Source of the DNA: Clostridiales bacterium
GTDB taxonomy: Bacteria > Bacillota > Clostridia > Saccharofermentanales > Saccharofermentanaceae
Length of the DNA stretch: 39,039 bases
Assembly: GCA_017515465.1 (NCBI GenBank)
Contig: JAFWFV010000024.1
Location: 1 to 39,039, forward strand
Direction of reading: 5' to 3'
Part shown: piece by piece, positions 23,616-30,583 of the stretch
How positions within the stretch are numbered: the stretch's first letter is position 1
Layout of the letters: each line of letters starts with the position of its first letter
Notes under the pieces: generated by a model
Database searches by the model: none
The model's input: only the letters and a program-made list of their open reading frames with translations
Told to the model about the DNA's origin: nothing
Made by a program: the position numbers and the translations under genes

Positions 23616-24647
23616 ATGAGTGATTTGAAGGAATCCCTTAATTCTCTCAAGGAAGAATTCGATCAGGCGCTGGCGAAGGTAACTGATTCCAATGCCGCTG
23701 AACAGCTCAGAGTTGCTTTCCTCGGCAAAAAGGGCAGCCTGACCCAGATCCTGCGTGGTATGGGACAGCTTTCCGCAGAGGAGAGGCCGCAGGTCGGAAA
23801 GGTGGCAAACGATGTCAGGACACATATGGAGGACTACCTCTCCGCCAAGATCGCCGACATCAAGGAAATGGAGAAGAGCTACAAGCTCAAGGTTGAAGCG
23901 ATCGACGTTACGATCCCTTCCAACTATCAGGGCGCAGGTGCCAGACACCCTCTGAACATGGCCATCAATGAGATCTGTGAGATCTTCCTCGGTCTGGGAT
24001 ACAGCATCGGTGAAGGCCCCGAGGTCGAATACGACAAGTATAACTTCGAACTCCTCAGGATACCCGAGGGACATCCTTCCAGAGATACACAGGATACTTT
24101 CTACATCACTGACAATATCCTCCTCAGGACTCAGACTTCCGGTCTTCAGATCAGGACCATGGAAAAGCAGAAGCCGCCTCTCAAGGTAATCTGCCCCGGT
24201 AAGGTTTACAGGTCTGATTCATTAGACAGCACACACTCACCAGTATTCCATCAGATCGAGGGTCTGGTCGTTGATAAGGGCGTTACGATGGGAGATCTCG
24301 TCGGATCCCTCCAGCTCTTTGCCAAGAAGCTCTTCGGCGAAGATACCAAGATCAGGCTCAGACCTCATCACTTCCCGTTTACTGAGCCTTCCGTAGAGGT
24401 CGACCTCACATGCTGGTCCTGCGGCGGCAAGGGATGCAGAGTATGTAAGGGCGAGGGCTGGATCGAGGTTCTGGGTGCCGGTATGGTACATCCCGAGGTT
24501 CTTGAGAACTGCGGCATCGATTCGGAAGAGTACAGCGGTTTTGCTTTCGGAATCGGTGTAGAGAGAACTGCCATGGGCAGGTACGGTATCGATGATATCC
24601 GTTTGCTCTACGAGAATGACGTTAGATTCCTGAAGCAGTTCAAGTAA
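23616..24647 (+). CDS. pheS: Phenylalanyl-tRNA synthetase alpha subunit
   Basis: A 343-aa class II aminoacyl-tRNA synthetase catalytic subunit. An N-terminal coiled coil (about 1-90) binds tRNA-Phe. Motif 1 lies in [22 protein letters not shown], motif 2 around [28 protein letters not shown], and motif 3 in [19 protein letters not shown]. Length is standard. TGGAGG lies 8 bases before the ATG. The 57-base upstream gap is too short for a T-box leader. Forms an operon with pheT, 18 bases downstream. Confidence 0.96.
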   Translation: MSDLKESLNSLKEEFDQALAKVTDSNAAEQLRVAFLGKKGSLTQILRGMGQLSAEERPQVGKVANDVRTHMEDYLSAKIADIKEMEKSYKLKVEAIDVTIPSNYQGAGARHPLNMAINEICEIFLGLGYSIGEGPEVEYDKYNFELLRIPEGHPSRDTQDTFYITDNILLRTQTSGLQIRTMEKQKPPLKVICPGKVYRSDSLDSTHSPVFHQIEGLVVDKGVTMGDLVGSLQLFAKKLFGEDTKIRLRPHHFPFTEPSVEVDLTCWSCGGKGCRVCKGEGWIEVLGAGMVHPEVLENCGIDSEEYSGFAFGIGVERTAMGRYGIDDIRLLYENDVRFLKQFK

Positions 24648-24665
24648 TACTGGAGGACCGTTTAT

Positions 24666-27089
24666 ATGAAAGCACCTTTGATTTGGTTAAAAGATTTTAC
24701 AGATATCGATGTCGACGTTAAGGAACTGGCAGACCGCATGACGATCTCGGGTTCCAAGGTCGAGACGATAATCACATCAGGAGAGGACATCTCCGATGTT
24801 TATACAGGCAGGATCACATCAGTCAAGGATCATCCCGATTCTGACCACCTGCATATCGTAACAGTTGACATGGGCAGGGATGATCTGGGCCATGACCTGC
24901 AGATCGTCTGCGGAGCTCCTAACGTATATGAGGGCATGATCTGTCCCGTAGCAGTTGTAGGCGCAAAGCTTCCCGGAGGCAGCATCAAGAAGGGCAAGCT
25001 CAGAGGCGTAGACAGCTTCGGTATGTGCTGCTCCATAGATGAGCTCGGCGTTCCTGCTGAGGGCCATGAGGGAGCAGACGAGTATGGTCTGTGGAACATG
25101 CCCAAGGACACTCCTCTCGGAGTTGATATCAAGGAGATCCTGGGTCTCGGTGATTCCACGATCGAATTCGAGATCACACCCAACAGGCCTGACTGCTTCT
25201 CCGTTGAGGGCCTGGGAAGAGAAGCTGCAGTAACCCTCGGCAAGGCATTTAAGCCCGTAGAACCCGTCATCAAGCAGGAGGGATCACTTAACACACCCGA
25301 TGTGGTAAAGATCGATATCAATGAGCCTGATCTGTGCTACCGCTACTGCGGCAGGCTCGTAGAGGATGTCAAGATCGGTCCTTCACCCGCATGGATGGCT
25401 GAGAGGCTTTCTCAGGCAGGTATGAGGCCCATCAACAACATCGTAGACATCACCAACTATGTTTGCCTCGAGATGGGTCAGCCCATGCACGCATTCGACC
25501 TGAACTATCTTTCCGGCAATCACATTATCGTCAGGACTGCAAAGGACGGCGAGGTCATCACAACACTTGACGGAAATGAGCATACACTGGATCACACCAA
25601 TCTGGTAATCGCAGACGAGGAAAAGGCTTGCGCCATCGCAGGTGTTATGGGAGGCGAGAATTCAGAAGTCCTTCCCGAGACCACGACGATCCTCTTTGAA
25701 TCTGCCATGTTCAATCCCGTTTCCGTCCGCAAGACCGCGCTCAATAACGGCCTCAGGACAGAAGCTTCCGCCAGGTATGAAAAGAACCTGGATCCCGAAA
25801 ATACTTTGAGGGCTTTGGACAGGGCATGCCAGCTGGTTGAGATGCTGGGATGCGGCAAGGTTTCCAAGGGCGTTGTGGATAACTACCCCACGAAGAGAGT
25901 GATGAAGCACATTCCTTTCAGACCTGCCAAGATCAACGCTTTCCTGGGAACAGATATCGAGGAAGCCTTCATGAAGGACATCCTCTCCCAGCTGGAGTGT
26001 ACTTTTGCAGATGAGAATGGTTCTGAGGTAATAGTTCCTCCCACTTTCCGTCCCGATCTGGAATCAGAGGCTGACATCGCCGAGGAAGTTGCCAGGTTCT
26101 ACGGATACAACAACATCGAACCCTCACTGCTTTCCGGTAAGGAGACTACATTAGGCGGCAGGACATATTCCCAGAACATCGTTGAGAAGATCTGCAATAC
26201 GCTCGTTTCCAACGGCTATTTCGAGGCTATCACTTATTCATTTGAGTCTCCCTCAGAGCTTGACAATCTGAAGCTTCCCGAGGATTCTCCGCTGAGGCGT
26301 CAGGTAAAGATCTCCAATCCTCTCGGAGATGATACATCTGTTATGAGAACGTCAATGATCCCTTCCATGATGAGGATCGCTTCACGAAACTATAACAGGG
26401 GAGTTCTGAGCGCAAAGGTATTTGAGACTGCGTTTGTTTATCTTCCCGATGAGGATATCAACAACCTGCCTGAAGAGAGAAGGATGCTCTGCGGCTTCAA
26501 CTATTCTGGTTATATCGCAGACAACAATGCAAAGCAGTTCTATGACACCAGGGCAGCAATTGAGGAACTCTTCAAGATCCTTGGCATCAAGTCATATGCC
26601 TTTGAGACACTGAACGACGATCCCACATTCCATCCCGGATGTACTGCACAGATCATCGTCAACGGCAGGAAGTGCGGCGTTATCGGCATCATCCATCCCG
26701 ATGTTGCTGCAGCATTTGATGCACCTGCCAGGACATGCGTATTTGACATCGAGGTTGAGCCCCTGATCAAGGCATCCAGGATGGACAGGACATATACCAG
26801 CATCCCCAAGTTCCCCTCGATCCAGAGAGACCTGTCTCTCGTCGTAAGCAAGGATGTCAGTGTATCCAAGATCCTCAAGACCGCAAAGTCCACAGGCGGC
26901 AAATATCTCGAGGAATGCGAGTTCTTTAACGTTTATGAGGACAGCAAGCTCGGAGATGATGTAAAGGCCGTTGCGATCTCACTCACTTTCAGAGCACCTG
27001 ACAAGACACTGGCTGATAATGATATCTCTGACGATATCAACAAGATCCTCTCAAAACTCGAGGAAAAGTGCGGCGCCAAGCTGAGGTAA
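24666..27089 (+). CDS. pheT: Phenylalanyl-tRNA synthetase beta subunit
   Basis: An 807-aa subunit. Order: an EMAP-II-like tRNA-binding domain near residues 40-150 (GRITSVKDHPDSDHLHIV, LQIVCGAPNV), the B3/B4 editing region (RYCGRLVEDVKIGPSPAWM; NNIVDITNYVCLEMGQPMHAFD), the B5 domain (about 400-480; FRPDLESEADIAEEVARFYGYNNI), a catalytic-like core and the C-terminal FDX-ACB anticodon domain (SIPKFPSIQRDLSLVVSKDV). Complete length for the bacterial beta chain. GGAGG lies 9 bases before the ATG. The TTCGGACC array begins 21 bases after the stop. Confidence 0.96.
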   Translation: MKAPLIWLKDFTDIDVDVKELADRMTISGSKVETIITSGEDISDVYTGRITSVKDHPDSDHLHIVTVDMGRDDLGHDLQIVCGAPNVYEGMICPVAVVGAKLPGGSIKKGKLRGVDSFGMCCSIDELGVPAEGHEGADEYGLWNMPKDTPLGVDIKEILGLGDSTIEFEITPNRPDCFSVEGLGREAAVTLGKAFKPVEPVIKQEGSLNTPDVVKIDINEPDLCYRYCGRLVEDVKIGPSPAWMAERLSQAGMRPINNIVDITNYVCLEMGQPMHAFDLNYLSGNHIIVRTAKDGEVITTLDGNEHTLDHTNLVIADEEKACAIAGVMGGENSEVLPETTTILFESAMFNPVSVRKTALNNGLRTEASARYEKNLDPENTLRALDRACQLVEMLGCGKVSKGVVDNYPTKRVMKHIPFRPAKINAFLGTDIEEAFMKDILSQLECTFADENGSEVIVPPTFRPDLESEADIAEEVARFYGYNNIEPSLLSGKETTLGGRTYSQNIVEKICNTLVSNGYFEAITYSFESPSELDNLKLPEDSPLRRQVKISNPLGDDTSVMRTSMIPSMMRIASRNYNRGVLSAKVFETAFVYLPDEDINNLPEERRMLCGFNYSGYIADNNAKQFYDTRAAIEELFKILGIKSYAFETLNDDPTFHPGCTAQIIVNGRKCGVIGIIHPDVAAAFDAPARTCVFDIEVEPLIKASRMDRTYTSIPKFPSIQRDLSLVVSKDVSVSKILKTAKSTGGKYLEECEFFNVYEDSKLGDDVKAVAISLTFRAPDKTLADNDISDDINKILSKLEEKCGAKLR

Positions 27090-27110
27090 TTGCTGGAAAG
27101 TCACAATGGT

Positions 27111-27180
27111 TTCGGACCTTTTCGGATCATTTCGGACCAAATCGTAACTCTTCGGACCATTTTGGACCATTTCGGAGATT
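27111..27180 (+). repeat. Seven-unit tandem array of a 10-bp TTCGGACC element
   Basis: Seven consecutive 10-bp units begin at 27111, 27121, 27131, 27141, 27151, 27161 and 27171. They read TTCGGACCTT, TTCGGATCAT, TTCGGACCAA, ATCGTAACTC, TTCGGACCAT, TTTGGACCAT and TTCGGAGATT. Six keep most of the TTCGGACC core; the fourth is strongly decayed but keeps the spacing. The period equals about one helical turn, so all units face the same side of the DNA. The array fills the gap between pheT and the TadE-like gene. The only other copies I found are at 12320-12339 before comEC. Likely a regulator-binding array; the binding protein is unknown. Confidence 0.75.
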
Positions 27181-27192
27181 TATAACAGTTAT

Positions 27193-27229
27193 CCCCCTGT
27201 ATGATTAAGTTAAAACATCGTACAGGGGG
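27193..27229 (+). terminator. Strong hairpin across the start of the TadE-like gene (terminator or translational control)
   Basis: The 5' arm CCCCCTGTATGAT (27193-27205) pairs with the 3' arm ATCGTACAGGGGG (27217-27229) over 13 bp with one G-U, with an 11-nt loop, followed by TTATTTTA. It could end pheST readthrough transcripts. It also contains the ATG at 27201 in its 5' arm and buries AGGGGG, the SD of the alternative ATG 27238, in its 3' arm. A possible TATAAC -10 box lies at 27181-27186. Confidence 0.6.
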
Positions 27230-27536
27230 TTATTTTATGGGATCAACACTTGAGACTTCTATCGTTTTTACCGTAGTGATACTCCTCATCTCATTCCTCA
27301 TCATGGGTCCGGCTGACCTCAGCCTGGAGAGCCTCGATGACTGCAGGGACGGGATGGATGAGATCAGATTTGAGACGGAGGATTCCTCCATTGCATCTTT
27401 TACGACAGTTGGGGGAGTGGAGATATCGGACTGCTCGCCAGAGAGATTCTGCACCTATATTACAGGCTTTTCAGACTGTTACCGCATCATCTACCACACA
27501 GTAGCTGATCTGGCAGGAGGTGATGAGGATGATTAA
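27201..27536 (+). CDS. TadE-like pseudopilin (small)
   Basis: A 111-aa single-helix protein: basic start MIKLKHRTGGYFMG, then STLETSIVFTVVILLISFLIMG, a hydrophobic helix with a Glu near position +4/+5 as in type IV pilin-like and TadE leaders, followed by an acidic soluble tail. The start at 27201 is chosen because its MIKLK opening matches the next gene and because the TTCGGACC units are in phase with it. ATG 27238 (SD AGGGGG at 8-base spacing, inside a hairpin) is a real alternative. It overlaps the next gene by 8 bases. No pilus motor, platform or prepilin peptidase genes lie in the window. Function in a Tad-like pilus is inferred. Confidence 0.65.
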   Translation: MIKLKHRTGGYFMGSTLETSIVFTVVILLISFLIMGPADLSLESLDDCRDGMDEIRFETEDSSIASFTTVGGVEISDCSPERFCTYITGFSDCYRIIYHTVADLAGGDEDD

Positions 27537-28887
27537 GTTGAAAAGGAGAAGCAAGTACGGTACTACTACTCTGTTCCTGGCGATCATACTGTCTGCAGTG
27601 ATCCTGGTCGAATGCACATATCTGGCATTCGTATGGGACCTGGACAGGAGGATGCAGGTATCAAGAGCCCTTAAATGCCAGGCAGAGACGATCCTGGCAG
27701 GTTATGACAGGACATTATTCGATACCTACGGGATCTATGGCTTTAGCCTGGAAAACGCCGATGATCTTATGTTCCGTAAGGCACTGGACATCAACGGCAC
27801 TCCTCCTGATGATGATCTCTTTGTGGATGACCTGGAGATATTAGATGATGATTCCCTTAGAAAGGCCATCACGTCCTATTATCTCTACCGGGGCGGAGCT
27901 GTGGCCATTGATTCCATGGCAGATCAGGTGGCATCACTCCTTAAGGAACTGGACAAGACGGGAGCTCTTAAGAAGCTCAGATCCGTAACTGGCAGCAGGT
28001 TCTCAGGATATATCGATGATATCCTGAGCGGGTCAGGAGAAGTTACTTCCAAGCTGGAGGAACTGAGAGAGTCTATGGGCGATGAGGAGTATGAAATGGG
28101 CATGGGTCAGCTGGAGAGCCTGAGATCCATCCTGGATGATTCCGGGAATGACCTGACGGGACTGGGGATCAGCCTGGATCTTACGGATCTGGACTTGTTT
28201 GTCAGGGGATACTCCAATGTGGAGACCATGATCAGCAGGGCAACGGATCTGGTGGCAGGCAGGGCCGATCATCTGATGCTGGCTCATTATGCCGCCAATA
28301 ATTTCGACTGCATCATCGATAACGATAATGACACATCCATCATCGGCACAAAGTTCAAGGACATCCACGGTGAGAATTATCTGGACTGTGAGTACATGAT
28401 GACGGGTCTGGACGGACGCCTGGGATTTGCAAATGTCTCATATCTGGTCTTGCAGCTCCTGTTCGCCAAGAATTTCCTGGCTGAATACTCGGGCGTCAAG
28501 ACAACTATGATCTATGAGACTTTATCCATCCTCCTTTCATCTCTCATCGCTCTCATATCGGCAGGAACGGTGGATATACCGCCTGATGTTATGCAGCTGA
28601 TCATCGTTCTGATAATCAGCGTCGGCAATACCGTAGATGATTTCTCGACGCTCCTGGACGGAGGCAAGGTGCCTTTCTTCAAGGAGGATGAGCTCGAGAT
28701 GATCTATCTGGGATACAGGGATTTTCTCTTCATCTATCTTTATTGCCAGTTTGACAAGGCACTGACCAGCAGGATGCTCAAGATCCTGGAGAGGGATTTC
28801 GGACAGATATATACAGGCATAGTCCTGTCTACCGGATACAGAGGTACGACTTATGACATTACTAAGAGATACGAGCTATACGAATAG
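27529..28887 (+). CDS. DUF5702-type membrane-anchored protein of the Tad-like cluster
   Basis: A 452-aa protein: MIKLKRRSKYG, then the helix TTTLFLAIILSAVILVECTYLAFVWDLDRRM, and the typical continuation SRALKCQAETILAGYDRTLFDTYGIYGF seen in DUF5702 proteins found beside tad pilus genes in Firmicutes. A long extracytoplasmic helical domain follows, with further hydrophobic stretches near 310-380 (LSILLSSLIALISAG; LIIVLIISVGNTV). AGGAGG lies 8 bases before ATG 27529, which is taken as the start. Ends in TAG. Overlaps both neighbours, so a coupled operon. Function of the family is unknown; involvement in pilus assembly is by association only. Confidence 0.7.
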   Translation: MIKLKRRSKYGTTTLFLAIILSAVILVECTYLAFVWDLDRRMQVSRALKCQAETILAGYDRTLFDTYGIYGFSLENADDLMFRKALDINGTPPDDDLFVDDLEILDDDSLRKAITSYYLYRGGAVAIDSMADQVASLLKELDKTGALKKLRSVTGSRFSGYIDDILSGSGEVTSKLEELRESMGDEEYEMGMGQLESLRSILDDSGNDLTGLGISLDLTDLDLFVRGYSNVETMISRATDLVAGRADHLMLAHYAANNFDCIIDNDNDTSIIGTKFKDIHGENYLDCEYMMTGLDGRLGFANVSYLVLQLLFAKNFLAEYSGVKTTMIYETLSILLSSLIALISAGTVDIPPDVMQLIIVLIISVGNTVDDFSTLLDGGKVPFFKEDELEMIYLGYRDFLFIYLYCQFDKALTSRMLKILERDFGQIYTGIVLSTGYRGTTYDITKRYELYE

Positions 28888-29875
28888 CAGGGCAGGTTCT
28901 ATTACCCTCGAGACAGCGATATCGTTCAGTCTGACGCTGATACTGATCTGCGGGGTGGTAAGCGTGATCATGTTCTACAGGACTGACATCCTCATGCAGC
29001 GTTCCTTTGAACAGACGTGTGAGCAGATCAGCCTGATACCTCCTACGACAGTAATTGCTGCTGATTCCCTCAGTACGCTTGTAAATGCCATACCTGACGG
29101 TGATTCCAATGACGGTGATGCCATGGCAAATATCAGCAAAGTGGCATCTATTATCGCTGGGATCAATGGCTTTACGGGAGATACGGCAGGTGACCTGATC
29201 CTGGAGGGAACCATGGCGGGATATATTGCTGACAGCATCCGTGCCGGCTATATAGAGCGTAATGGCGGCTCTGATTTCTATGCGCCTGAATTCATAGACG
29301 TGGATCTGAGCATAGATAATGACAGACATGTGATGGAGGTCATATGTAACTACTACATCGATACACTGGCAGGCAGGATAAACAGGAATATTTTTACTGC
29401 AGTGCCCCTATATGGCGATCCCATCCTTACACTGAACGGCAGCAAGGCGGATAGCGAGTCTGACATATGGAGTCAGGATAATTTCACCAGAGGCGATTTT
29501 TTCAGGGAGGAGAACGGTTCCAATCTGCCCAAGACCTTCCCCGTGATAGATTCCTTTGAGAACGGGGAAGCGAGATCGACACTGAGCATAGACCTCACAG
29601 CGCCTACTTATGGATCTGACTCCTCGATCATAAAGCGTGTCAGGGGAGAGATCGACGAACTGGCGGGATTTGACGGTGCTGATGTTATAATATCCGGACA
29701 GAGATATACCGTTAGATCAGACGATATCAGATCCAGAACATTGACAGTCGTCATCCCTTCGAATTCTGATGACAGTTCCCGGGGGACGCTTACCATGCTC
29801 AGGTCATATGCAGATGCCAATAATGTTGACATGAGGATAGTGGAATACGGTACATCAATGAGATATCAGCAATAA
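28853..29875 (+). CDS. TadE-like pseudopilin (large)
   Basis: A 340-aa protein with a pseudopilin-like N-terminus: a short leader ending RAG, then SITLETAISFSLTLILICGVVSVIMFY. Cutting after that Gly would place Glu at +5 as in type IV pilins. The TLETxIxF pattern is shared with the small pseudopilin at 27201. The remaining 300 residues are an extracytoplasmic domain with many Asp/Ser/Gly and no family I recognise. AGAGG lies 8 bases before the ATG, inside the end of the preceding gene (35-base overlap). Last gene of the cluster. An AT-rich gap (29876-29953) with the next promoter follows. Confidence 0.65.
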   Translation: MTLLRDTSYTNSRAGSITLETAISFSLTLILICGVVSVIMFYRTDILMQRSFEQTCEQISLIPPTTVIAADSLSTLVNAIPDGDSNDGDAMANISKVASIIAGINGFTGDTAGDLILEGTMAGYIADSIRAGYIERNGGSDFYAPEFIDVDLSIDNDRHVMEVICNYYIDTLAGRINRNIFTAVPLYGDPILTLNGSKADSESDIWSQDNFTRGDFFREENGSNLPKTFPVIDSFENGEARSTLSIDLTAPTYGSDSSIIKRVRGEIDELAGFDGADVIISGQRYTVRSDDIRSRTLTVVIPSNSDDSSRGTLTMLRSYADANNVDMRIVEYGTSMRYQQ

Positions 29876-29911
29876 TATATAATAATATAATTATTTGTAT
29901 TAAACGCGATG

Positions 29912-29940
29912 TTGCGTTATTATATTTAGGATCGTATAAC
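29912..29940 (+). promoter_or_regulatory. Promoter of the small membrane protein/TrpR-like/secA genes
   Basis: TTGCGT (29912-29917), a 17-bp spacer and TATAAC (29935-29940), directly followed by AGGAGG and the GTG start at 29954. A 5-bp inverted repeat (AACGC/GCGTT) overlaps the -35 box. Confidence 0.55.
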
Positions 29941-29953
29941 AGGAGGTCTGTCA

Positions 29954-30184
29954 GTGAAATCAACCAATTCTGTAAGAAGCCCTAAGATCGCAGCATCCGG
30001 CTTCGGATCATCCAGGACCATGGACATGAGCCTGGGCGATATCCTGAGGAAAGCTAAGAAGGATCTGTTCTTTGCCAGATGCGTTTACTGCATGATGGCA
30101 ATACTGATCGTTACTGCTGTAGTTGCATTGTTCCTCCTCGGATATGTTGACATGTTGGTTGACTGGTTCCTGGAATTACTGTAA
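29954..30184 (+). CDS. Small single-pass membrane protein
   Basis: A 76-aa protein starting with GTG 7 bases after a perfect AGGAGG. Residues 1-45 are polar with a basic amphipathic stretch (LGDILRKAKKDLFFARC). Residues about 47-70 form a membrane helix (CMMAILIVTAVVALFLLGYV). I know no family for it. It precedes a TrpR-like regulator and secA on the same strand with short gaps. Codon use resembles its neighbours, and the strong RBS makes it a likely real gene. Confidence 0.65.
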   Translation: MKSTNSVRSPKIAASGFGSSRTMDMSLGDILRKAKKDLFFARCVYCMMAILIVTAVVALFLLGYVDMLVDWFLELL

Positions 30185-30190
30185 TAGCAT

Positions 30191-30571
30191 ATGACTCCTG
30201 ATAAGATGAACAAGATCAGCAATACTGCTGAATTCATGGATAAGCTGAGCGCAGAAGACAGGGAGGACCTCAATAATCTCTATGAGGCCATCCTAACGAT
30301 GAACGATCCTGAGGAACTCCACAAGTTCTTTGCAGATCTGTGTTCCGTCAATGAGCTCAGATCCATGCTCCACAGATGGCAGATCGTTCTCAGGATCGAC
30401 CAGGGCCTCAGTTATGAGGAGATCATCAAGGAGCTGACTCCTTCCTCCGGCGACGGCAGGAGCACGGTCAGTTCGACTACCATATCACGTGTTAAGAACT
30501 GTTATGTCAGAGAGGACGGCGGATACCGCACAGCTCTGAACAGACTTAAGAATAGAAACAATAATCATTGA
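30191..30571 (+). CDS. YerC/YecD-family TrpR-like regulator
   Basis: A 126-aa protein with a TrpR-type helix-turn-helix: LNNLYEAILTMNDPEELHKFFADLCSVNEL, then the DNA-binding part LRIDQGLSYEEIIKE and STTISRVKNCY. This matches the YerC/YecD group of Firmicutes; targets in this organism are unknown. It lies 6 bases after the stop of the small membrane protein, without a clear SD of its own, so translation may be coupled. ATG 30206 is an alternative start. The stop is 12 bases before secA. Confidence 0.85.
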   Translation: MTPDKMNKISNTAEFMDKLSAEDREDLNNLYEAILTMNDPEELHKFFADLCSVNELRSMLHRWQIVLRIDQGLSYEEIIKELTPSSGDGRSTVSSTTISRVKNCYVREDGGYRTALNRLKNRNNNH

Positions 30572-30583
30572 TGAGGTGAACAG

